Below are positions 7,717 through 13,500 of a stretch of DNA of 17,512 nucleotides, in pieces. Position numbers and translations under genes: made by a program. Numbering within the stretch: position 1 is the first letter of the stretch; each line of letters begins with the position of its first letter. The notes below the pieces were generated by a model. The model made no database searches, was not told the origin of the DNA, and was given only the letters and a program-made list of their open reading frames with translations. Origin of the DNA: Thermocaproicibacter sp041859875 (lineage in GTDB: Bacteria; Bacillota; Clostridia; Oscillospirales; Acutalibacteraceae); assembly GCA_041859875.1 (NCBI GenBank), contig JBFLFY010000031.1, positions 1 to 17,512 on the forward strand. The letters are read 5' to 3'.

Positions 7717-7717
7717 T
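7689..7717 (+). promoter_or_regulatory. Promoter inside the 3' end of mfd, driving the lipoprotein gene
   Basis: TGGACA (7689-7694) and a perfect TATAAT (7712-7717) are 17 bases apart. The mfd stop codon TAA (7714-7716) lies within the -10 hexamer. Transcription would begin near 7724, about 30 bases ahead of the lipoprotein ATG. This is the best-looking promoter in the window. Confidence 0.75.
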
Positions 7718-7754
7718 TGCAGATGCATAATAAAAAAGTAACGGAGTGTGAAAT

Positions 7755-8840
7755 ATGAATTTTCTAAAAAAAGCCCTCGCGGTATCTCTTGCCGCGGTGC
7801 TGTGCCTTTCCGCAGCCGGATGTTCCGGTGCTGATAAAAGCTGGGCCGTAAAAGACAGCAGCAACAACAGCGTCCCCATCGGGTGCTACGTTTACAGCCT
7901 TTACAGCGCCTATTCCATGGCGGACAGCAAAAAGCCGGATGCCTCCAAAGACGTTCTTTCACAGAAGATTGAAAACAAGGACGCAAAGACCTGGATTCGC
8001 GACAAAGCGCTTACCAGCACAAAGCTTCTTCTGTTCCTTGACCAGAAGATGAAGTCTATGAAACTCACCCTGACGGATGCCGACAAAAAGATGGCGCAGC
8101 AGATGAACTCTTCTGCGTGGGCGCAGGCTTCTTCCGTTATGGAAAAATACGGTGTCGCCCAGTCTTCCTTTGAAACCGTGTACGGCACTGCTTTTATGAA
8201 AGAGAAGAAAATTTTTGACGCAACCTATGGTAAAAGCGGAACAAAAGCTGTTCCTGATACGGAACTGAAAGACTACTACCTTAAAAACTACTCTGATTTT
8301 TCGTTTATCCTCTGCAGCCTTTACAACACCGATGCCAGCGGCAACGCCACTTCTGCCATGACCGACGCACAGAAGAAAAAAGCCGAAGGCGTGCTGAACA
8401 ATTACGCCGCACAGATTAAGGCTGGCAAACTGACAATGCGCAAGGCTGCCGATTCCTACAAAGCTCTGATGAAAAGCAGCACCGATGAGCTGCACACTGC
8501 TTCTGCTAACCTTGCAACAGAAACCAATTACCCTGAAGCCATGCGTACTACGCTCAAAAGCATGAAGACCGGCGAAGTGAAAACGCTTGAAATTGGCAGC
8601 CAGGGAATCTACCTGCTTCTTTCCAAGGGGGATTCCGAAAAAGCGATTGAAACAACGCTAAAGACCGAAGATGCACGCGAAAACCTGCTGCTTAACTATA
8701 AATCCGATGAGTTCCTTCCTGCCCTCGAAAAGGATGCTTCCGCTGCAAAGGACATTTCGGTAAACGATGCAGCCCTGAACTCTTATGACCCGAAGATGTT
8801 TGTTGCCAGCGCTTCTTCCGCCGCCGCTCCCGCAAAATAA
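7755..8840 (+). CDS. PrsA/SurA-like foldase lipoprotein with degenerate parvulin region
   Basis: This 361-aa protein has a lipoprotein signal peptide: positive MNFLKK, hydrophobic core 7-19, then SAAGC with Cys23 as the lipidation site, though alanine at -3 is less usual than leucine. It is likely anchored on the outer face of the membrane. Residues about 50-180 are helix-rich and Lys-rich, resembling the SurA/PrsA N-terminal chaperone module. Residues about 182-292 follow the order of a parvulin domain (FSFILCSL, a long AQKKKAEGVLNNYAAQIKAG helix, then MKTGEVKTLEIGSQGIYLLL). The usual parvulin histidines and the GGDLG-type motif are not visible, so prolyl-isomerase activity is doubtful. The C-terminus is Ala/Ser-rich. 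CGGAGTG at 7742-7748 supports the ATG. It sits 38 bases after mfd, a common place for a PrsA-like gene in Firmicutes. A general secretion-chaperone role is inferred. Confidence 0.75.
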   Translation: MNFLKKALAVSLAAVLCLSAAGCSGADKSWAVKDSSNNSVPIGCYVYSLYSAYSMADSKKPDASKDVLSQKIENKDAKTWIRDKALTSTKLLLFLDQKMKSMKLTLTDADKKMAQQMNSSAWAQASSVMEKYGVAQSSFETVYGTAFMKEKKIFDATYGKSGTKAVPDTELKDYYLKNYSDFSFILCSLYNTDASGNATSAMTDAQKKKAEGVLNNYAAQIKAGKLTMRKAADSYKALMKSSTDELHTASANLATETNYPEAMRTTLKSMKTGEVKTLEIGSQGIYLLLSKGDSEKAIETTLKTEDARENLLLNYKSDEFLPALEKDASAAKDISVNDAALNSYDPKMFVASASSAAAPAK

Positions 8841-8861
8841 AATTCTTCTAAACGGCTGAGT

Positions 8862-8939
8862 CCATCCGTATGAGTGCCGGCTTACCCATACGGATGGCAG
8901 CAGGGCTGCGGAACATGAGTTCCGCAGCCCTGCTTTTAT
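8862..8939 (+). terminator. Tandem hairpin terminator after the lipoprotein gene
   Basis: Two adjacent hairpins are present. The first is CCATCCGTATG/CATACGGATGG, 11 bp with a 14-base loop (8862-8897). One base later comes a 16-bp perfect stem with an ATGA loop (8899-8934), whose final T begins a TTTTAT tract (8934-8939). The second is a strong intrinsic terminator for plus-strand transcripts. The minus-strand side has no T-tract, so it would not stop the convergent gene ending at 8960. Confidence 0.88.
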
Positions 8940-8959
8940 AATCACACTTCTGCAAAAAC

Positions 8960-9913
8960 TTAATCTTTTTTGTCTTTGTAGAGTGCGTTGTAAACCTTAA
9001 TAAAGTTTGCGTCGCGTTTTTTGATGGCTTCTTCGCCCTTGCTGCCGCTGTAATCGTAAAAGCCCCTGCCGGCCTTCACGCCGTACTCGCCCTTTTCAAA
9101 CTTTTCCTTCAGGAGCGGAGGGATTTCTGCTGCGCTGTCCAAATCCGGCACAAGGTACTCCGCCACATGGTAGAAAATATCCAGCCCGCCGAGGTCTGCC
9201 GTTTCCAGCGGGCCTACACAGGCATAGCGGAACCCGATGCCGTACTTAATGGCATTGTCAACATCTTCCGCGCTTGCTATGCCGGACTGCACAATGTACA
9301 TCGCCTCGCGCAGAACGGCAAGCTGCAGGCGGTTTCCGATAAAACCTTTCGCGTCTTTTTTCACCAGCACCGGCTTTTTGCCAATCCTGCGGGCAAGCTC
9401 CATCACGGCCTGCGCCGTGGCTTCTTCCGTTTTTTCACCCTTGATGACCTCTACGAGCGGCACAAGATGCGGCGGGTTAAACCAGTGCATCCCGCAGAAA
9501 CGCTCCGGGTTTTTCACGGCCGTTGCTATTTCCGTAATGGAAAGGCCGGAAGTGTTCGTTGTAAGGATTGCATCATCCCGCACAAGGGCGGAAATCTGCT
9601 TCCAGAATTCGTGTTTTACATCCACGTTTTCTACAATCGATTCCACGACGATGTCGCAGTCCTTGTAGCAGGAATAGTCTGCCGTAAGCGTAATGCGCCC
9701 TTTTACCGCGTCCGACTCGGTCTGAGTCAGTTCGCCGCTCACAACAAGCGACTGCTGGTTTAGGTCAATCATTTTCCGCGCTTTCTGCAGGGTGACTTCC
9801 CGGTGGTTGTGCAAAACCGTTTCGTAGCCGTAAGCCGCGAAAATCTGCGCCATGGAAGTCCCCATGGTTCCGGCTCCGGAAATCACGACTTTTTTAATCT
9901 GCTCTGCCTGCAT
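8960..9913 (-). CDS. 3-hydroxyacyl-CoA dehydrogenase family protein
   Basis: This 317-aa NAD(P)-dependent dehydrogenase has a Rossmann start, VVISGAGTMGTSMAQIFA, with GAGTMG at 13-18. The catalytic set of the family is present: Ser122 in NTSGLSI, His143 in MHWFNPPH, Glu155 in PLVEVIKG and Asn193 in GFIGNRL. The C-terminal dimer domain has IGFRYACVGPLETADLGGLDIF (226-247). That last motif differs from the HPMGPLxLxDxIGLD form of typical butyrate-pathway Hbd and resembles the branch that includes gulonate- and carnitine-type dehydrogenases, so the substrate is uncertain. No crotonase, thiolase or acyl-CoA dehydrogenase gene is beside it. I chose the ATG at 9913 because the in-frame ATG 14 codons upstream lies in the -10 promoter box; AAAGGTG precedes the chosen start. 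Confidence 0.85.
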   Translation of the reverse strand: MQAEQIKKVVISGAGTMGTSMAQIFAAYGYETVLHNHREVTLQKARKMIDLNQQSLVVSGELTQTESDAVKGRITLTADYSCYKDCDIVVESIVENVDVKHEFWKQISALVRDDAILTTNTSGLSITEIATAVKNPERFCGMHWFNPPHLVPLVEVIKGEKTEEATAQAVMELARRIGKKPVLVKKDAKGFIGNRLQLAVLREAMYIVQSGIASAEDVDNAIKYGIGFRYACVGPLETADLGGLDIFYHVAEYLVPDLDSAAEIPPLLKEKFEKGEYGVKAGRGFYDYSGSKGEEAIKKRDANFIKVYNALYKDKKD

Positions 9914-9953
9914 TCTTTCCACACCTTTCTTTTTCCCAAAGAATTCTTCTGCC

Positions 9954-9962
9954 ATTATAACA
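9954..9962 (-). promoter_or_regulatory. Extended -10 promoter for the hydroxyacyl-CoA dehydrogenase gene
   Basis: The minus strand reads TGTTATAAT, a perfect -10 with TGn extension, in the short gap after the dipeptidase stop (9978). No strong -35 is visible. The transcript would start near 9947 with a leader of about 34 bases. It suggests this gene can be expressed independently of the upstream dipeptidase. Confidence 0.6.
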
Positions 9963-9977
9963 CGTTGCAACCCATTT

Positions 9978-10910
9978 TTACTGTAGATTTTCGGTAAAAA
10001 AGCGGTAAGCGTTTCCCCAGAATATTGCGTCCGCCATCTCCTGCCCAAATTCACGGCATACGAAAGTGTACAGGCTTTCCATGTCTTCCTGCCCGCGTAT
10101 GCCATCCGGAAGCTCGCACCCATCGAAATCCGAACCCATGGCAAGGATCTTTTCGCCGCCGAGATGCAGAAAATGATCGATATGCCGCACAATGTCTTCC
10201 GGCGAAGCATTTTCCGCGCTGTCCGAAAGAAAGGCACGGTAGAAATTGATGCCCACCAGGCCGCCGCCCTTCACAATCTCGCGGAACTGGCTGTCCGTCA
10301 GGTTGCGCACATTGCCGCAGACGGCTTTTGAGTCGGAGTGCGATGCCACAAACGGCTGCTGTGCCGCACGGGCAACATCCCAGAAGCCTTTTTCCGAAAG
10401 ATGCGACACATCCACAATCATGCTGCGCCGGTTCATTTCGCGCACAAGTTCAAAGCCGAACGGCGTAAGGCCGCCCGCGTTTTCAGCAAGGCACCCGTCG
10501 CCCGCTTCGCACCGGCCGTTCCAGGTCAGGGTAATCAGGCGAACCCCCGCCTCCCACGCTTCCTGCAGATGTTCCATCTTTCCGGCAAGAGCGGCCGAGC
10601 CTTCTATGGAAAGCAGCCCGATTTCTTTCGCGTCTGCGGCTGCCCGGCGGATGTCCGCTGCAGAGCGGCAGAACGAGGCGATATCCGAGTTTCTCTCCAT
10701 TTCATCGGCAAACAGGCCGGAAACATCCTGGAACCATTTCCATGCTTCTTCCCCGCGCCGTTTATCATCCAGAAAAACGGCAAACACCTGCGCCCAGTTT
10801 TCAAAGCGGCTTGCTTTCTGCAGGCTCACATGCCCGCGCGCTTCCCGCAGGCCGCTGTGCTTTTCCCAGCATTGGGTAGCTGTGTCGCAGTGCAGGTCAA
10901 AATATTTCAT
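9978..10910 (-). CDS. Membrane dipeptidase family protein (peptidase M19)
   Basis: This 310-aa protein belongs to the renal-dipeptidase/M19 metallopeptidases, which cleave dipeptides, including D-amino-acid-containing ones, with a two-zinc centre. The metal and active-site residues appear in family order: His7 and Asp9 in DLHCDT, Glu103 in SIEG, His170 in VDVSHLS, His191 in ASHSDSKAVC, and Asp261 in GSDFDG. The end WGNAYRFF matches the usual GGN-R-F ending. No signal peptide is present, so despite the family name it is probably cytosolic and used for peptide or cell-wall-peptide recycling; the substrate is not readable from sequence. AAGGGG (complement of 10921-10926) lies 10 bases before the ATG. 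It is divergent from the repeat-containing membrane protein. Confidence 0.93.
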   Translation of the reverse strand: MKYFDLHCDTATQCWEKHSGLREARGHVSLQKASRFENWAQVFAVFLDDKRRGEEAWKWFQDVSGLFADEMERNSDIASFCRSAADIRRAAADAKEIGLLSIEGSAALAGKMEHLQEAWEAGVRLITLTWNGRCEAGDGCLAENAGGLTPFGFELVREMNRRSMIVDVSHLSEKGFWDVARAAQQPFVASHSDSKAVCGNVRNLTDSQFREIVKGGGLVGINFYRAFLSDSAENASPEDIVRHIDHFLHLGGEKILAMGSDFDGCELPDGIRGQEDMESLYTFVCREFGQEMADAIFWGNAYRFFTENLQ

Positions 10911-10941
10911 CGATTGATTTCCCCTTTCAGCTAACGTAACG

Positions 10942-10971
10942 ATACTATTATGGATGGATGATTTTTGGCAA
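10942..10971 (-). promoter_or_regulatory. Candidate promoter for the M19 peptidase gene
   Basis: On the minus strand TTGCCA (10966-10971) and TAGTAT (10942-10947) are spaced by 18 bases. The transcript would start about 25 bases before the start codon. Hexamers are good but not perfect. Confidence 0.5.
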
Positions 10972-10997
10972 TCTTCTCAAAATATGTTCTGCAGGGC

Positions 10998-11027
10998 TTG
11001 TTTCCGCGCCGTACCGTATGGCATACT
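10998..11027 (+). promoter_or_regulatory. Candidate promoter for the repeat membrane protein
   Basis: TTGTTT (10998-11003) and CATACT (11022-11027) are spaced by 18 bases, with TGG directly before the -10 giving an extended -10. It lies about 30 bases before the start codon, back to back with the peptidase promoter. Confidence 0.4.
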
Positions 11028-11057
11028 GTTACCGTAATTCCAGCAAGGAGGAACACA

Positions 11058-11681
11058 ATGGATAACAATAATCCGAACGGGTGGAATAATTCCCGCAGCG
11101 GCCAGAATGGCCCCAGCAGTGGACAGCCGCAAGGCGCTCCGTACAATAACGGCCAGAACGGCCCCAGCAGTGGACAGCCGCAAGGCGCTCCGTACAATAA
11201 CGGCCAGAACGGCCCTTACAGCGGGCAGCCGCAGGGCGCTCCGTACCATAACGGCCAGAACGGCCCTTACAACGGACAGCCACAGGGTGCTCCATACCAT
11301 AACGGCCAGAACGGCCCTTACAGCGGACAGCCATACACTTCTTACCAAAGCGCCCCCTATTCAGAAGGCTATGACCCGCAGGACATTGAGAAAAACAGAG
11401 TGTGGACGGCTCTTGCTTATTTTGGCATTTTGTTCTTTCTGCCCCTCGTTATCAGCCCAAACTCAAGGTACGGCAGGTTTCATGCAAACCAGGGGCTTGT
11501 GCTTCTTCTGTTTGAAATGGCGGGCAACTGCATTTTCCACTTTATCCCGCTGATCGGTGGAATGCTCCAGGGCATCTACGGCGTCCTGATGTTCATACTG
11601 TTTGTCATCGGCATTATCAACGCACTTCAGGGCCATGCAACGGAACTGCCGGTCATCGGCTCCATTCACATTATAAAATAA
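11058..11681 (+). CDS. DUF4870-like (Tic20-like) membrane protein with Gly/Gln/Pro tandem repeats
   Basis: This 207-aa protein has two parts. Residues 1-112 are hydrophilic and rich in Asn, Gly, Gln, Pro and Tyr, with four full 17-residue repeats starting at Gly15, of the form GQNGPxxGQPQGAPYxN, plus a partial fifth. Residues about 114-205 form a small membrane domain with three hydrophobic stretches (about 114-133, 146-166, 169-189), including RFHANQGLVLLLF and a final HATELPVIGSIHIIK; this pattern matches DUF4870/Tic20-like proteins of Firmicutes. Function is unknown. The ATG at 11058 is chosen for the AAGGAGG site at 11045-11051; an upstream extension in the same frame has no support. The gene is followed by a clear terminator, so it is probably monocistronic. 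The repeat portion probably faces the cytosol as a disordered tail, but topology is inference. Confidence 0.82.
   Translation: MDNNNPNGWNNSRSGQNGPSSGQPQGAPYNNGQNGPSSGQPQGAPYNNGQNGPYSGQPQGAPYHNGQNGPYNGQPQGAPYHNGQNGPYSGQPYTSYQSAPYSEGYDPQDIEKNRVWTALAYFGILFFLPLVISPNSRYGRFHANQGLVLLLFEMAGNCIFHFIPLIGGMLQGIYGVLMFILFVIGIINALQGHATELPVIGSIHIIK
11100..11333 (+). repeat. 51-bp coding tandem repeat, four full units and a partial fifth
   Basis: Units run 11100-11150, 11151-11201, 11202-11252 and 11253-11303, and a partial copy runs 11304-11333. Units 1 and 2 differ at one base, and units 3 and 4 diverge at more positions. The unit length is a multiple of three, so gain or loss of units keeps the reading frame. 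The near-identity at DNA level suggests recent duplication or gene-conversion-like homogenisation. Confidence 0.95.
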
Positions 11682-11708
11682 AACGCGGAGCTGTTCCATA
11701 AAATTTCC

Positions 11709-11732
11709 GGCTCGCTTCGGCGGGCCTTTTTT
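11709..11732 (+). terminator. Intrinsic terminator with UUCG loop
   Basis: GGCTCGC and GCGGGCC form a 7-bp stem with one G-U pair, closed as C(UUCG)G, followed by six T. It ends the DUF4870-like gene. It lies only 32 bases before the asparaginase start codon. Confidence 0.88.
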
Positions 11733-11764
11733 ATCGTTTGAAAGCGGAAGGCAGGAAAAAACGA

Positions 11765-12772
11765 ATGAAAAAAAGACTGCTGATTACAACGGGCGGAACC
11801 ATTGCCAGCGGGCAGACGGGTGAAGGACTCGCCCCAGTGCTGCAGGGCGGTGATTTCCCGTTTCTGCATGAGCTGCTAAGCCCCAGTTTTGAACTGAAAG
11901 TACGCAATCTTTTCCAGCTCGACAGTTCCAATATTCAGCCCGAAGAGTGGCAGTGCATTGCCCGCACCGTTGCGGAAGAATACCAAAATTTTGACGGCAT
12001 CGTGCTGACACACGGAACCGACACCATGGCCTACACAGCGGCGGCCCTCTCCTTTATGCTGCGGAATCTTCCCATTCCGCTGGTACTGACCGGCTCGCAG
12101 CTGCCCATGACCCACCTGCTCACGGATGGCGTGGAGAACCTGCGCTGCGCCTTTGCCATGGCAGCTTCCGGAAAGCCCGGCGTATTTGTGGCGTTCCACC
12201 GGAAAGTCATCCTTGGCACCCGCGCGGTAAAGGTTCGAACCTTTGATATGGACGCGTTTGAAAGCATTAATTACCCGTACATTGCCACTGTCAATGCGGC
12301 AGGGCTTGTAATGAATGAAAGCGCACTGCCGAAAGTAACCGGCAGTTTCCGGCTGGAAGACCGCATCTGCAGCCGGGTATTCCTTCTGAAGCTGATTCCC
12401 GGCCTTGATCCCGCCATCTTCGATATGCTGCTGAAAATGGATTTCCGCGGCATTGTGGTAGAGGCCTTTGGTGCAGGCGGAATGAATTTTCTGCGGCGCG
12501 ACCTTGTTTCCAAACTAAAAATGATGGTGGAGGCCGGCGTCGCCGTGATTGTCTGCAGCCAGTGCCTGTACGAACGCAGTGATTTCTCCATTTACCAAAC
12601 GGGCCGAAAAGCGCTGGAAACCGGTGTGCTCGAAGCCCATGACATGACGACGGAAGCCGCCGTTACTAAACTGATGTGGGTGCTGGGCCAGACTTCCGAC
12701 CCCAAAGAAATCCAAAGGCTCTGCGCTGAAGACCTTTCCGGGGAAATCAGCTCCGCCGCAGTGCACAGCTGA
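11765..12772 (+). CDS. ansA: Type I (cytosolic) L-asparaginase
   Basis: This 335-aa protein is the cytosolic asparaginase that hydrolyses asparagine to aspartate and ammonia. It opens MKKRLLITTGGTIAS, with the nucleophile region TGGTIAS (residues 9-15) and GLAP just after. The second active-site motif HGTDTMAYTA begins at His83. PLVLTGSQLPM, FHRKVILGTRAVKV, FGAGGMNF and the C-terminal HDMTTEAAVTKLMWVL are all typical of the AnsA family. There is no signal peptide, in line with type I. The ATG at 11765 is preferred over an in-frame TTG at 11738: AGGA (11753-11756) is 8 bases before it, and only this start gives the usual N-terminus. No clear promoter is seen between the preceding terminator and this gene. 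A GatD-like role is unlikely because no gatE neighbour is present. Confidence 0.92.
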   Translation: MKKRLLITTGGTIASGQTGEGLAPVLQGGDFPFLHELLSPSFELKVRNLFQLDSSNIQPEEWQCIARTVAEEYQNFDGIVLTHGTDTMAYTAAALSFMLRNLPIPLVLTGSQLPMTHLLTDGVENLRCAFAMAASGKPGVFVAFHRKVILGTRAVKVRTFDMDAFESINYPYIATVNAAGLVMNESALPKVTGSFRLEDRICSRVFLLKLIPGLDPAIFDMLLKMDFRGIVVEAFGAGGMNFLRRDLVSKLKMMVEAGVAVIVCSQCLYERSDFSIYQTGRKALETGVLEAHDMTTEAAVTKLMWVLGQTSDPKEIQRLCAEDLSGEISSAAVHS

Positions 12773-12787
12773 AGCAAGAACAAAAGA

Positions 12788-12818
12788 TGCACGGCACTCA
12801 CCTGCCGTGCACCTTTTT
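12788..12818. terminator. Terminator between convergent genes, probably bidirectional
   Basis: TGCACGGCA/TGCCGTGCA is a 9-bp perfect stem with a 6-base loop, followed on the plus strand by CCTTTTT. On the minus strand the stem is followed by TCTTTTGTT, so it may serve both ansA and the convergent gene ending at 12828. Confidence 0.85.
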
Positions 12819-12827
12819 GCGTTCTTT

Positions 12828-13334
12828 TCATCCTGCTCCAAGGACTTCCCTGCAGTACGAATCCAGCAGCCTGCCTATCATATTCGGGTTTTCCGGAAGA
12901 TAATAACCAGCGGAGCCGGGAATGCTGCATTTGGGGTCTTTGCGGAAGTCGCCGGTGTCGGTAAACGAAAAGACCCCGGTGTCGTCGGCAGCCCAAAACT
13001 CCAACCTGTACTTCCATTGACTCTTTGGCTTCTTCCCATCCGGCTGCTTAATCAGCTTGTTTTTTGCAAGGCCGCTCAGAAGCGACTGGATTTTGTTCTG
13101 GTCTGTTATAATATGCTTCTCTTCGCTGCGCCAGAGGACAACCTTCGAATATTTTGGAGCCATAACACCCAGCATTTGCGAATAAGTAACCGTTTGAGCA
13201 CTGCTTGCCGACGACGCACTGAAAACATGGAGCAAACCGCCCGTTCCCACAAACGCCGCACAAATAAGTGCCGCACTTCCGAGCACCACAACAGCCGATA
13301 AAATAATCAGCAGCCTTTTCACGCCATTCGGCAT
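12828..13334 (-). CDS. Uncharacterised membrane-anchored extracytoplasmic protein
   Basis: This 168-aa protein matches no family I recognise with confidence. It has a basic start (MPNGVKRL), one hydrophobic segment at about 8-32 with no lipobox or obvious signal-peptidase site, then a Ser/Ala-rich linker (SASSASSAQ). A mixed alpha/beta soluble domain of about 120 residues follows, with a helix of the type KIQSLLSGLAKN, a WKYRLEFWA strand and a conserved-looking SFTDTGDFRKD. The topology suggests an N-anchored domain outside the membrane. GGGAGG lies 7 bases before the ATG. A good promoter lies about 100 bases upstream. It is downstream of the diguanylate cyclase gene on the same strand with a 166-base gap and no clear terminator between, so partial cotranscription is possible. 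Confidence 0.7.
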   Translation of the reverse strand: MPNGVKRLLIILSAVVVLGSAALICAAFVGTGGLLHVFSASSASSAQTVTYSQMLGVMAPKYSKVVLWRSEEKHIITDQNKIQSLLSGLAKNKLIKQPDGKKPKSQWKYRLEFWAADDTGVFSFTDTGDFRKDPKCSIPGSAGYYLPENPNMIGRLLDSYCREVLGAG

Positions 13335-13431
13335 CCTGACGCCTCCCTGATGAAATTTTACCTGCGTTCTGCCCTGTGCAGCGGATTATTTTGGTGCGCA
13401 GGCTCCAAACGCAGCAGCATCATTCCTTTCT

Positions 13432-13460
13432 ATTATATTTATTATTCTTGTCAAAAACAA
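13432..13460 (-). promoter_or_regulatory. Promoter for the uncharacterised membrane-anchored protein
   Basis: On the minus strand TTGTTT (13455-13460) is 17 bases from a perfect TATAAT (13432-13437). The transcript would start near 13425, leaving a leader of about 90 bases. A TTGACA also occurs here but is too close to the -10 (11 bases) to be its partner. Confidence 0.65.
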
Positions 13461-13500
13461 TACTTTCCGAAAATTTTCCAAATTTATTTCGGCGGCTGTA

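Noticed and set aside
10246..10934. Two open frames (223 and 198 codons) antisense to the M19 peptidase
   Set aside because: The peptidase has every active-site residue in place on the minus strand; the plus-strand frames overlap each other and match nothing.
11100..11333. CRISPR-like array
   Set aside because: The units are contiguous with no unique spacers and are in-frame coding repeats.
10931..11348. Antisense open frames with Cys/Pro-rich repeats over the 51-bp repeat array
   Set aside because: They are reverse-complement readings of the coding repeats; the plus frame has the ribosome-binding site and a sensible membrane domain.
12749..12774. Hairpin TCAGCT/AGCTGA with a 14-base loop at the end of ansA as a third tandem-hairpin element
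   Set aside because: The stem is only 6 bp, mostly coding, and 14 bases away from the terminator hairpin, unlike the one-base spacing of the two candidate elements.
13421..13423. Upstream start codon of a possible 21-codon leader peptide before the unrecognised gene
   Set aside because: It lies almost at the predicted transcript start with no usable ribosome-binding site.
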